A DNA stretch of 64,000 nucleotides from positions 436,647,080-436,711,079 of the forward strand of contig CM068373.1 of the NCBI GenBank assembly GCA_034769895.1, given 5' to 3'. The notes under the pieces are model-generated. The model was not told the DNA's origin and made no database searches. It worked only from the letters and a program-made list of their open reading frames with translations. Numbering within the stretch: the stretch's first letter is position 1; each line of letters starts with the position of its first letter. Of the stretch, positions 50,643 to 62,568 are shown piece by piece. Position numbers and translations under genes: made by a program. Source of the DNA: Magicicada septendecula. Its lineage: Eukaryota > Arthropoda > Insecta > Hemiptera > Cicadidae.

Positions 50643-51739
50643 TGTTAACAATCTTACAAAGTGTTATTTAATCATTTATCGGTTTGTACATAAACACTTG
50701 TTGACGTCTGTATAATTCCGACGCCATTATTAAGGTTTGCCAAATATATATAAAATAGTTACTTACCAGGGTTCTTTTCCAGCGAACAGGAAGGCAGAAT
50801 AGGGTTATCTAGTAAATAAATTAATTATTTATTTTCAAAAAATCTATTACCTTTTATTACCTTCATCACAATCATACATTGAATTCTCCCATTCAAACCC
50901 AAAGCCAACATTATCGGTTCATTCCTGAACCCTCACTCTAACATGACTATTACATTTTTTCTTTTATTAATAAACGTAAATATAACTGAAAATTAGATTA
51001 TTTAATTAATTAACCCACAAACCAGCACCTCTATGTTAACATACTTTTTACCCGCTCATGCACACGCAAATACCCCATACCCATAGAGATCTCATTTTAT
51101 TTTAAATTGACATTATAATGATAATATTTTGGTTTAACCCTTATTAAAGTTTTATTCAAACCACATTTTGTTGCTCCGCTGAATTTTGTCCACGTAGTCC
51201 CGTCTCCTTACGCAATTGGCTTCATCTCGGATTTTCTTCTTCCTTTTTTATATTCACCACTCTTATCGAAATTGTTAATTAAAACTCAACTTTCACTTCA
51301 TTTCAATTAATACTGTATCTGTTATACTTTTACATATTTAGTTGTTGCAGGTGCCCGTAATTTGTGTTTCGAAACTTATATTTGTGACCGGCCAGGCACG
51401 GAGTAATTTTATACTGGGCGGATTTTACTGTGTTGAGTTCTTTGTTTCTGCACACTGGGCAAGAAAGACGGCTTCGTACATGCTTTTAAAGCCGTTCACA
51501 GTGGCACACCCATGCGCAAATACGCTCCCCTCGTTGCTAACTTTCACATTCCCAGACTCATTAATGACTTTTGTGCAACAACAACACCTATGTACGGCTT
51601 GGCTTGGAACCGCACTGACTGCAATGTGTTAAAAAACTGCCCAGCGTTTATGGTTCAAGTGTTGTTCAGCTGGAGTGGCAATTACATTTTACAAGTATTT
51701 AAGAAAAAAAAAAAAACCCCAATAATTTGTCCCGTTACA
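50643..51739 (-). repeat. LTR-B copy 11
   Basis: Several private changes (CACGTAGTCC, ACGCAATTGG, TTTGTGTTTCG, CCAGGCACGG). TATA box at 51413-51407. Poly-A run near the element-5' end lengthened. Confidence 0.9.
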
Positions 51740-54387
51740 AAACCCCCTCAATGAGAGGTTTTATGCCAAAGCATAAAAACTCTCATTGACACTCTCATAC
51801 TTTCTAAAGGGATCAGTTGGAATATGTTACCACAACCCCCTGTATTGTTTATATAAAAAAAAATGGTTAACTCACCCTTGGTCCAGTGGCTGTGACCGCA
51901 CCTGAATGACCTTACTGGACTTCTCTCTCGAGATCCCAACACCGCAAGGCCAGACAGACGTTTGACACTCCTGCTCTGACGCGCTAGCCAGCTCAGGACC
52001 GCCGCCACAGCATCACCAGACACTGAAACATCAAATTAAAATATCAAATAGTGGCCTTGGATAATACCATATCCCTAACTGAGCTGTTTCCCCTTAGCTG
52101 TGCGCTGGTTTGCGTTAAGAAGCACTGGTTTTTCTTAATTCTTAACACATGCATATATGAACCCTTAAACTACCATGATACATTTATAAAATTCCTTTAC
52201 ATCATTCTCTTGTTAACTCTTTTATAAAAATCAAAATTATTGCCCTGATTCCCATCAGAATTAAATAAACATTTCCCATTACAATATTACAAGTATCTCC
52301 CATTACTCAGATTTCATCTAAAATATTTAAACACATTGTTAAAATTCTCTTAAACACATTATCAAAATATAATCAAACACAATTCATCTATATCTCCCTT
52401 CTTCTATAATTCTTAAATATTTTCCATTTATATCTAAAATAATTCAAATTCATTTAACATTTTATAAAAATATTATTATTAACAGAAATTCTATTTATCC
52501 GGCGCTGTTAATAATAATCATCCCCTTTGTTCTCCTCCACACACCCTATTCCCCCCCCTCTGAACTGCTGCGTTCAGTTGCCTCCACAAGGACTGAGGCG
52601 GAAGGAGTTAGCACTTTTTTCTTTTCTCTCACCCCCATCCTTGCTTCAGCGTTACAAAAACTTCAGGGTAAGTACCCCTACTTTTATCTTATGATATGCC
52701 TCTAAGGTCTACCACCCCTACTGAGGTGAAATAGCCTATGCTCAAAATAATCTTAGATTCCCTTAAAAACACCATTAAATTTCTAGGTTTGACCAATTTC
52801 AAAGGCAACCAACTGTGGTCAGTTTACAATTTCTGCCCACAACTGATTGTCATCCAAAACCACGATCTGGGTTGGTAAGGCCGAGATCGCCCGAAATGTA
52901 GGGAATCTCATTTAAAACATGTTATACATACATACAATTCATGTTTAAATTCCCCCACTAATACATAATAATAAACTCATAATTAACATTGTGATTATTA
53001 CATTAAAACAAACAACTCACATTTAACTTTGATCAAAATTTACACACCCTACATCTTTAAATTTGCATATAAAATTATAAACATTACATTTTAATTTCAA
53101 TTGAACTTTTATTAATTAGCCATCAATTATTTATCATTTACTACCATTTAAGTCTTCACAATTTCAAATTTATTATTAATAATCATATTACATTATTATT
53201 ATTTCATTTCTTATTACCTTTCTACTTAACCCTTCACATTTTTATTATTGATTAGTCTGGGTGACTCCTGTATTCGCTATGCTTTCAATTGAATAGACAT
53301 TTATAATCTTACTCCCTTTCTTCCTACTAACAACCACTATTAACAACCAGATTTACATATTATGACACCAATCTCTCCATTCTAACCCCCTTCACTAATT
53401 CCACTTACCTCAATTTATTCTCCTCTTTGTACTAGGATGCGTGTACCCGAACTCTACCAACTCATTCCCTTATCGGTTCCTGACCCTTTCAGGTAACTCG
53501 TAACCCTCTTTAAATCTATTCCTCCCGCTATGACACCTGTCGCTTATGACTCCCTACACCACTACCCTTACTACAAAATATCACCATCAACAAATATATT
53601 TACCATTTACTTTACTCAGCTTCTCTACATATAACCACTAACACCACTGTGTCCCTAAAATATCTAATACTCTCTTTGTGTTTTACTGGTATTTCAAAAT
53701 TCTTATTTCTCTAACTCCCATTAACTTTAATTGACTAACTCAAATGCCTTTATTTTAATAATTATCACTCAATCTCTATCCCTTTTTAAACACTTTACAT
53801 TACTGTGATCATTGACAATTGCATTAGAAAATTCATCCCTCACCTACTAATAACAATACATCTCAATATCCAAATATATTACATGCTTAATCATGTATTA
53901 TTCATTAGAATCTAAATCTCATAAAATCATTTAACTTCATTATCAAACTTTCTTTTGTACAACGTTAATTAAGTAATTAATTTTTAATTATTTAATTCAA
54001 TTCCTTTTATAATCTCACAATTACTTTTTATCACGTATTTAGTCTGTAAAATTTTATAATTATTATTAATTTTTACTAATTAATTGAAAATTTAATTTAA
54101 TTGATAATTAATATTATCAATTTCTACTACATATACACATTGTTTACTTAACACATAGTACACCATAATGTAATACACAAATACATTTAACATAATGACA
54201 TCAACACATAAAAGAATATACAGTCCAACTTATTATTTGTTATCATTAACCACAAATCGTTTCATAAGACAATCCATTTCAAAACCACACTATTCACATA
54301 ATTAAATGTTCATACACAATAAAACAATTACCCTCCATCGTCGAATAACAGTCTAATCTTAGGTCTTTACAAGTCATTTATTATTGA
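51740..54387 (-). repeat. Unit 12 internal noncoding region, long form
   Basis: Hairpin at 51748-51789. Its left part matches unit 10 (GAACCCTTAAAC near 52160). Its AT-rich part shares AATAATCATATTAC and TTTATTATTGATT with unit 13. Confidence 0.85.
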
Positions 54388-54729
54388 CTACATTATATTA
54401 GTACTATCAATATAATACTTATTTAATTTTTTATATCTTTCCACAATATCTTTTGAATTGATATGATTATTCCATATTATTCTCTCATGTACCTGGTCAC
54501 GCTCGAGTATAGTCCTGTCGCCTTTAGTATATTCTGTTAAAATCAGGTAAGTTATATTATCATCTTTAACATCATCTACTGCTATCTCAATTTCACTATA
54601 AGGTAAGTACTCATTATTATTACTTCTCTCTCCGTCTAACCTTTCTACGAATTCTTCATAATTTCTCTTTACTTTAAATATCTCTATTTCTCTCTTTCTC
54701 TCTCTCTCTCTCAATATATTTCTCACCAT
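54388..54729 (-). CDS. Unit 12 ORF2 (113 aa), unknown function
   Basis: Open form; DDVKDD in place of DDVNDD, shared with unit 13. Starts 9 bp beyond the ORF1 stop. Confidence 0.5.
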   Translation of the reverse strand: MVRNILRERERKREIEIFKVKRNYEEFVERLDGERSNNNEYLPYSEIEIAVDDVKDDNITYLILTEYTKGDRTILERDQVHERIIWNNHINSKDIVERYKKLNKYYIDSTNIM

Positions 54730-54738
54730 AACACCAAG

Positions 54739-55416
54739 CTACACTCTCTCTCTCTCAAAATATGCAGGGGACACTAACTCATCATTACTGCACCACCTAT
54801 GAAGTGCACAAAAAACCCAGGGAAATTTATTTGCAGACATATCGTCTTCCAAATACTCGCGTGAAGCCATTTCTTCACCCCCTACTACAACATTAAGGGA
54901 AAATTTTCCCCCCTGCAATCCCCTTATGACTATACTTTCTTTACACTTTCTTTCTAACTCAACACACTCTAACATCTCATTATCACTCCCAATATTCTCA
55001 TCATCATTTTCTAACACCATATTTCTATTTATATTGTCATAATTATCAACACCACTTACTTTATTATTCAAATTATCATTGCTACTCACCTTATTAATTA
55101 GCACCTTGTTATTCGTCATATTGTCACTGCTACTTACCTTCTTATTCCTTATTTGACTTAATCTCTCATCTAACCTTTTATTCACTTCGTCAAATTGTTT
55201 ATCAAAATTATCATTTCGTTTTTTGATCTCATTTTTCATTTCATTGAATTTTACGTTAAAATTATTTGGGATTTCTCTAATTTCACTTTTCTGTTCGTTA
55301 AATTTTTCATCAAATTTAGCATTCTGTATATTAAAAAGTGTTTGCATCATTTTCACTATCTCGTTGTCGTCAGTCCTTTTAGTCGGGACTGGCGTTGAGT
55401 GAACACCCTCACTCAT
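54739..55416 (-). CDS. Unit 12 Gag-like ORF1 (225 aa)
   Basis: Returns to the ERERV-stop phase although its neighbours 11 and 13 read through. Carries K102N, G177V and CALHRWC. As in unit 10, the upstream frame is closed by TAA before the ATG. Confidence 0.65.
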   Translation of the reverse strand: MSEGVHSTPVPTKRTDDNEIVKMMQTLFNIQNAKFDEKFNEQKSEIREIPNNFNVKFNEMKNEIKKRNDNFDKQFDEVNKRLDERLSQIRNKKVSSSDNMTNNKVLINKVSSNDNLNNKVSGVDNYDNINRNMVLENDDENIGSDNEMLECVELERKCKESIVIRGLQGGKFSLNVVVGGEEMASREYLEDDMSANKFPWVFCALHRWCSNDELVSPAYFERERV

Positions 55417-55691
55417 GATTTGCGATTCAGTTACACTTGTCTGGCTATCATTTACACTGTCAGTGATGCTGCCATTTTAAAAAAAACAAATTTTATTTGA
55501 ATATATTTCTTTCAAAATTTTACTATATATAACATCAAAAAGATATTCTATTTACCCATACTACACATAGCCTAATCATAACATAACCTTCTTACTTACG
55601 TACCTTATTTATAATTATTTACTTCAAATAACCATTCTGCTCCTCCCAGTAGGCTTGTATTTATATAAAGTCACTGTTCGGAATCGCCAAT

Positions 55692-56787
55692 TGTTAACAA
55701 TCTTACAAAGTGTTATTTAATCATTTATCGGTTTGTACATAAACACTTGTTGACGTCTGTATAATTCCGACGCCATTATTAAGGTTTGCCAAATATATAT
55801 AAAATAGTTACTTACCAGGGTTCTTTTCCAGCGAACAGGAAGGCAGAATAGGGTTATCTAGTAAATAAATTAATTATTTATTTTCAAAAAATCTATTACC
55901 TTTTATTACCTTCATCACAATCATACATTGAATTCTCCCATTCAAACCCAAAGCCAACATTATCGGTTCATTCCTGAACCCTCACTCTAACATGACTATT
56001 ACATTTTTTCTTTTATTAATAAACGTAAATATAACTGAAAATTAGATTATTTAATTAATTAACCCACAAACCAGCACCTCTATGTTAACATACTTTTTAC
56101 CCGCTCATGCACACGCAAATACCCCATACCCATAGAGATCTCATTTTATTTTAAATTGACATTATAATGATAATATTTTGGTTTAACCCTTATTAAAGTT
56201 TTATTCAAACCACATTTTGTTGCTCTGCTGAATTTTGTCCACGTGGTCCCGTCTCCTTACGTAATTGGCTTCATCTCGGATTTTCTTCTTCCTTTTTATA
56301 TTCACCACTCTTAACGAAATTGTTAATTAAAACTCAACTTTCACTTCATTTCAATTAATACTGTATCTGTTATACTTTTACATATTTAGTTGTTGCAGGT
56401 GCCCGTAATTTATGTTTCGAAACTTATATTTGTGACCGGCCAGCCACGGAGTAATTTTATACTGGGCGGATTTTACTGTGTTGAGTTCTTTGTTTCTGCA
56501 CACTGGGCAAGAAAGACGGCTTCGTACATGCTTTTCAAGCCGTTCACAGTGGCACACCCATGCGCAAATACGCTCCCCTCGTTGCTAACTTTCACATTCC
56601 CAGACTCATTAATGACTTTTGTGCAACAACAACACCTATGTACGGCTTGGCTTGGAACCGCACTGACTGCAATGTGTTAAAAAACTGCCCAGCGTTTATG
56701 GTTCAAGTGTTGTTCAGCTGGAGTGGCAATTACATTTTACAAGTATTTAAGAAAAAAAAAAAAACCCCAATAGTTTGTCCCGTTACA
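55692..56787 (-). repeat. LTR-B copy 12
   Basis: Paired with copy 10 by shared variants (see copy 10). TATA box at 56461-56455. Primer-site-like TGGCGATTCC. Confidence 0.9.
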
Positions 56788-59433
56788 AAACCCCCTCAAT
56801 GAGAGGTTTTATGCCAAAGCATAAAAACTCTCATTGACACTCTCATACTTTCTAAAGGGATCAGTTGGAATATGTTACCACAACCCCCTGTATTGTTTAT
56901 ATAAAAAAAAATGGTTAACTCACCCTTGGTCCAGTGGCTATGACCGCACCTGAATGACCTTACTGGACTTCTCTCTCGAGATCCCAACACCGCAAGGCCA
57001 GACAGACGTTTGACACTCCTGCTCTGACGCGCTAGCCAGCTCAGGACCGCCGCCACAGCATCACCAGACACTGAAACATCAAATTAAAATATCAAATAGT
57101 GGCCTTGGATAATACCATATCCCTAACTGAGCTGTTTCCCCTTAGCTGTGCGCTGGTTTGCGTTAAGAAGCACTGGTTTTTCTTATTTCTTAACACATGC
57201 ATATATGAACACTTAAACTTCCATGATACATTTATAAAATTCCTTTACATCATTCTCTTGTTAACTCTTTTATAAAAATCAAAATTATTGCCCTGATTCC
57301 CATCAGAATTAAATAAACATTTCCCATTACAATATTACAAGTATCTCCCATTACTCAGATTTCATCTAAAATATTTAAACACATTGTTAAAATTCTCTTA
57401 AACACATTATCAAAATTTAATCAAACACAATTCATCTATATCTCCCTACTTCTATAATTCTTAAATATTTCCCATTTATATCTAAAATAATTCAAATTCA
57501 TTTAACATTTTATAAAAATATTATTATTAACAGAAATTCTATTTATCCGGCGCTGTTAATAATAATCATCCCCTTTGTTCTCCTCCACACACCCTATTCC
57601 CCCCCTCTGAACTGCTGCGTTCAGTTGCCTCCACAAGGACTGAGGCGGAAGGAGTAAGCACTTTTTTCTTTTCTCTCACTCCCATCCTTGCTTCAGCGTT
57701 ACAAAAACTTCAGGGTAAGTACCCCTACTTTTATCTTATGATATGCCCTTAAGGTCTACCACCCCTACTGAGGTGAAATAGCCTATGCTCAAAATAATCT
57801 TAGATTCCCTTAAAAACACCATTAAATTTCTAGGTTTGACCAATTTCAAAGGCAACCAACTGTGGTCAGTTTACAATTTCTGCCCACAACTGATTGTCAT
57901 CCAAAACCACGATCTGGGTTGGTAAGGCCGAGATCGCCCGAAATGTAGGGAATCTCATTTAAAACATGTTATACATACATACAATTCATGTTTAAATTCC
58001 CCCACTAATACATAATAATAAACTCATAATTAACATTGTGATTATTACATTAAAACAAACAACTCACATTTAACTTTGATCAAAATTTACACACCCTACA
58101 TCTTTAAATTTGCATATAAAATTATAAACATTACATTTTAATTTCAATTGAACTTTTATTAATTAGCCATCAATTATTTATCATTTACTACCATTTAAGT
58201 CTTCACAATTTCAAATTTATTATTAATAATCATATTACATTATTATTATTTCATTTCTTATTACCTTTCTACTTAACCCTTCACATTTTTATTATTGATT
58301 AGTCTGGGTGACTCCTGTATTCGCTATGCTTTCAATTGAATAGACATTTATAATCTTACTCCCTTTCTTCCTACTAACAACCACTATTAACAACCAGATT
58401 TACATATTATGACACCAATCTCTCCATTCTAACCCCCTTCACTAATTCCACTTACCTCAATTTATTCTCCTCTTTGTACTAGGATGCGTGTACCCGAACT
58501 CTACCAACTCATTCCCTTATCGGTTCCTGACCCTTTCAGGTAACTCGTAACCCTCTTTAAATCTATTCCTCCCGCTATGACACCTGTCGCTTATGACTCC
58601 CTACACCACTACCCTTACTACAAAATATCACCATCAACAAATATATTTACCATTTACTTTACTCAGCTTCTCTACATATAACCACTAACACCACTGTGTC
58701 CCTAAAATATCTAATACTCTCTTTGTGTTTTACTGGTATTTCAAAATTCTTATTTCTCTAACTCCCATTAACTTTAATTGACTAACTCAAATGCCTTTAT
58801 TTTAATAATTATCACTCAATCTCTATCCCTTTTTAAACACTTTACATTACTGTGATCATTGACAATTGCATTAGAAAATTCATCCCTCACCTACTAATAA
58901 CAATACATCTCAATATCCAAATATATTACATGCTTAATCATGTATTATTCATTAGAATCTAAATCTCATAAAATCATTTAACTTCATTATCAAACTTTCT
59001 TTTGTACAACGTTAATTAAGTAATTAATTTTTAATTATTTAATTCAATCCCTTTAAAATCTCACAACTACTTTTTATCACGTATTTAGTCTGTAAAATTT
59101 TATAATTATTATTAATTTTTACTAATTAATTGAAAATTTAATTTAATTGATAATTAATATTATCAATTTCTACTACATATACACATTGTTTACTTAACAC
59201 ATAGTACACCATAATGTAATACACAAATACATTTAACATAATGACATCAACACATAAAAGAATATACAGTCCAACTTATTATTTGTTATCATTAACCACA
59301 AATCGTTTCATAAGACAATCCATTTCAAAACCACACTATTCACATAATTAAATGTTCATACACAATAAAACAATTACCCTCCATCGTCGAATAACAGTCT
59401 AATCTTAGGTCTTTACAAGTCATTTATTATTGA
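56788..59433 (-). repeat. Unit 13 internal noncoding region, long form
   Basis: Left part resembles unit 11 (GGCTATGACC, AACTTCCATG); right AT-rich part resembles unit 12 (AATAATCATATTAC, GGTCTTTACAAG). This is a visible recombinant. Hairpin at 56796-56837. Confidence 0.85.
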
Positions 59434-59775
59434 CTACATTATATTAGTACTATCAATATAATACTTATTTAATTTTTTATATCTTTCCACAATATCTTTT
59501 GAATTGATATGATTATTCCATATTATTCTCTCATGTACCTGGTCACGCTCGAGTATAGTCCTGTCGCCTTTAGTATATTCTGTTAAAATCAGGTAAGTTA
59601 TATTATCATCTTTAACATCATCTACTGCTATCTCAATTTCACTATAAGCTAAGTACTCATTATTATTACTTCTCTCTCCGTCTAACCTTTCTACGAATTC
59701 TTCATAATTTCTCTTTACTTTAAATATCTCTATTTCTCTCTTTCTCTCTCTCTCTCTCAATATATTTCTCACCAT
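59434..59775 (-). CDS. Unit 13 ORF2 (113 aa), unknown function
   Basis: Open form; NEYLAYSE for NEYLPYSE is private, DDVKDD is shared with unit 12. Overlaps the ORF1 end by 56 bp. Confidence 0.5.
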   Translation of the reverse strand: MVRNILRERERKREIEIFKVKRNYEEFVERLDGERSNNNEYLAYSEIEIAVDDVKDDNITYLILTEYTKGDRTILERDQVHERIIWNNHINSKDIVERYKKLNKYYIDSTNIM

Positions 59776-60460
59776 AACACCAAGCTACACTCTCTCTCTC
59801 AAAATATGCAGGGGACACTAACTCATCATTACTGCACCACCTATGAAGTGCACAAAAAACCCAGGGAAATTTATTTGCAGACATATCGTCTTCCAAATAC
59901 TCGCGTGAAGCCATTTCTTCACCCCCTACTACAACATTAAGGGAAAATTTTCCCCCCTGCAATCCCCTTATGACTATACTTTCTTTACACTTTCTCTCTA
60001 ACTCAACACACTCTAACATCTCATTATCACTCCCAATATTCTCATCATCATTTTCTAACACCATATTTCTATTTATATTGTCATAATTATCAACACCACT
60101 TACTTTATTATTCAAATTATCATTGCTACTCACCTTATTAATTAGCACCTTGTTTTTCGTCATATTGTCACTGCTACTTACCTTCTTATTCCTTATTTGA
60201 CTTAATCTCTCATCTAACCTTTTATTCACTTCGTCAAATTGTTTATCAAAATTATCATTTCGTTTTTTGATCTCATTTTTCATTTCATTGAATTTTACGT
60301 TAAAATTATTTGGGATTTCTCTAATTTCACTTTTCTGTTCGTTAAATTTTTCATCAAATTTAGCATTCTGTATATTAAAAAGTGTTTGCATCATTTTCAC
60401 TATCTCGTTGTCGTCAGTCCTTTTAGTCGGGACTGGCGTTGAATGAACACCCTCACTCAT
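59720..60460 (-). CDS. Unit 13 Gag-like ORF1 (246 aa), read-through form
   Basis: First unit of the array in the element direction. G177V and CALHRWC. Ends EREKERNRDI-stop. Confidence 0.65.
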   Translation of the reverse strand: MSEGVHSTPVPTKRTDDNEIVKMMQTLFNIQNAKFDEKFNEQKSEIREIPNNFNVKFNEMKNEIKKRNDNFDKQFDEVNKRLDERLSQIRNKKVSSSDNMTKNKVLINKVSSNDNLNNKVSGVDNYDNINRNMVLENDDENIGSDNEMLECVELERKCKESIVIRGLQGGKFSLNVVVGGEEMASREYLEDDMSANKFPWVFCALHRWCSNDELVSPAYFERESVAWCYGEKYIEREREKERNRDI

Positions 60461-60714
60461 GATTTGCGATTCAGTTACACTTGTCTGGCTATCATTTACA
60501 CTGTCAGTGATGCTGCCATTTTTAAAAAAAAAATTTTATTTGAATATATTTCTTTCAAAATTTTACTATATATAACATCAAAAAGATATTCTATTTACCC
60601 ATACTACACATAGCCTAATCATAACATAACCTTCTTACTTACGTACCTTATTTATAATTATTTACTTCAAATAACCATTCTGCTCCTCCCAGTAGGCTTG
60701 TATTTATATAAAGT

Positions 60715-60732
60715 CACTGTTCGGAATCGCCA
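60715..60732 (-). other. Primer-binding-site-like sequence of element B
   Basis: TGGCGATTCCGAACAGTG on the minus strand, separated from the LTR end (60735) by 2 nt. The leading TGG is what a tRNA CCA end would pair with. The tRNA was not identified. The first ten bases are TGGCGATTCC in units 9-13, TGGCGGTTCC in 3 and 5-8, TGTCGGTTCC in 4, TAGCGATTCC in 2 and TAGCGATACC in 1. Confidence 0.55.
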
Positions 60733-60734
60733 AT

Positions 60735-61803
60735 TGTTAACAATCTTACAAAGTGTTATTTAATCATTTATCGGTTTGTACATAAACACTTGTTGACGTC
60801 TGTATAATTCCGACGCCATTATTAAGGTTTGCCAAATATATATAAAATAGTTACTTACCAGGGTTCTTTTCCAGCGAACAGGAAGGCAGAATAGGGTTAT
60901 TTAGTAAATAAATTAATTATTTATTTTCAAAAAAATCTATTACCTTTTATTACCTTCATCACAATCATACATTGAATTCTCCCATTCAAACCCAAAGCCA
61001 ACATTATCGGTTCATTCCAGAACCCTCACTCTAACATGATTATTACATTTTTTCTTTTATTAATAAACGTAAATATAACTGAAAATTAGATTATTTAATT
61101 AATTAACCCACAAACCAGCACCTCTATGTTAACATACTTTTCACCCGCTCATGCACACGCAAATACCCCATACCCATAGAGATCTCATTTTCATTTAAAT
61201 TGACATTATAATGATAATATTTTGGTTTAACCCTTATTAAAGTTTTATTCAAACCACATTTTGTTGCTCCGCTGAATTTTGTCCACGTGGTCCCGTCTCC
61301 TTACGTAATTGGCTTCATCTCGGATTTTCTTCTCACTTTTTTATATTCACCACTCTTATCGAAATTGTTAATTAAAACTCAACTTTCACTTCATTTCAAT
61401 TAATACTGTATCTGTTATACTTTTACATATTTAGTTGTTGCAGGTGCCCGTAATTTTTGTTTCGAAATTTACATTTGTGACCGGCCGGCTCACGGAGTAA
61501 TTTTATACTGGGAGGATTTTACTGTGTTGAGTTCTTTGTTTCTGCACACTGGGCGAGAAAGACGGCTTCTTACGTGCTTTTCAAGCCGTTCACAGTGGCA
61601 CACCCATGCGCGAATACGCTCCCATCGTTCCTAACTTTCACATTCCCAGACTCCTTAATGGCTTTTGTGCAACAACTGATTGCAATGTGTTAAAAAACTG
61701 CCCAGCGTTTATGATTCAAATGTTGTTCAACTGGAGTGGCAATTACATTTTACAAGTATTTAAGAAAGAAAAAAAATAAACCCCAATAGTTTGTTCCGTT
61801 ACA
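60735..61803 (-). repeat. LTR-B copy 13, diverged terminal LTR of the array
   Basis: 5'-most LTR of the array in the element direction (TGTAACGGAACAA at 61803). Its outer 370 bp differs clearly from the other twelve: a missing stretch of about 35 bp near 61675, GGCCGGCTCACGG for GGCCAGCCACGG, and several substitutions. The inner 700 bp is nearly normal. TATA box kept at 61507-61501. Its outer flank is element A, not another unit. Confidence 0.9.
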
Positions 61804-61858
61804 CTGTCTCATACTTCCAATCAGGCCTAAACCCATATGAATAAACTCATATGAGTTA

Positions 61859-61875
61859 TCCTGGCAGGGTCGCCA
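61859..61875 (-). other. Primer binding site of element A
   Basis: TGGCGACCCTGCCAGGA on the minus strand, 2 nt from the LTR-A end. Leading TGG pairs with a tRNA CCA end. It shares the first six bases TGGCGA with element B's site. Which tRNA is used was not determined. Confidence 0.7.
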
Positions 61876-62358
61876 TTTGTAACGTTTTATTATTTTTACA
61901 ATAAATCCCCCCACATAGCTTGTACTTGCCTCATGCGATCTTTTTACGCACTAGCCCTGATTACCCTTCACCCTGACACACTGAATACAGAATATTCCAA
62001 AATTACTTGTAGGTCGCCACCAATATTTTTAAACAAAGGACAAATATGTAAACCTTAATACATTTTCCCCTTTTTGACTTTACTTACTTACCAGGTTTGT
62101 TTAGGCGAGATTTTCTATACAGGACACGTTATGTTAAACGGGCGTAATAACTACTCTCTACGCATGGTTATACCACTAAACAAATCTTATTTATTTTAAC
62201 ACATTCATCCTTAGTTATCAACATTGTAATACAAAATTATACTACGAAAATTCCAATCATTGAAATTAAACCATCAAATGAAATTTACTAGTCACAAAAT
62301 TACTATACATAAATCATTAAACCAAAACCATTACAAGACATATCAGTGCTTTGATCAT

Positions 62359-62361
<3 letters not shown>

Positions 62362-62399
<38 letters not shown>
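62362..62399. repeat. (CT)19 microsatellite in LTR-A
   Basis: Uninterrupted 38-bp CT run, GA on the element's sense strand. Confidence 0.95.
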
Positions 62400-62400
<1 letters not shown>

Positions 62401-62568
62401 ATTATCCCCTCCTTTTTCTTTTGAGATCTCATTTTTACTGGACATTTATATAAAAAAATAGAAATTGATATAAAATTTTATTTTGTTTTGGCCATTTAAT
62501 TCTGTTCTTTCGCTTTTACTTAGCTGCACATGGTCCGATTCGTAGCACTGCCTGTTGAGAGATGCTTT

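Larger units (their letters stand above)
1..61803 (-). repeat. Tandem array of a non-autonomous LTR retrotransposon (element B)
   Basis: Thirteen LTR-B copies alternate with thirteen internal regions (the leftmost cut by the window edge), all in minus orientation. LTR left ends lie at 2577, 6436, 10297, 15340, 20383, 25421, 30459, 35508, 40551, 45601, 50643, 55692 and 60735. The period is therefore 3859 and 3861 bp for the first two steps, then 5038-5050 bp. Neighbouring units share a single LTR, unlike independent insertions, which would each have two LTRs and flanking target duplications. Units differ by scattered substitutions and small indels. No pol domain was found in any unit. The right edge of the array is the end of the last LTR at 61803; the left edge is outside the window. 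The repeat structure is read directly; calling it a retrotransposon array rests on LTR ends, TATA box, primer-site-like sequence and Gag-like ORF. Confidence 0.95.

Noticed and set aside
1..61803. CRISPR array or bacterial repeat system
   Set aside because: The repeats are about 5 kb, have LTR ends and primer sites, and have no short spacers or cas genes.
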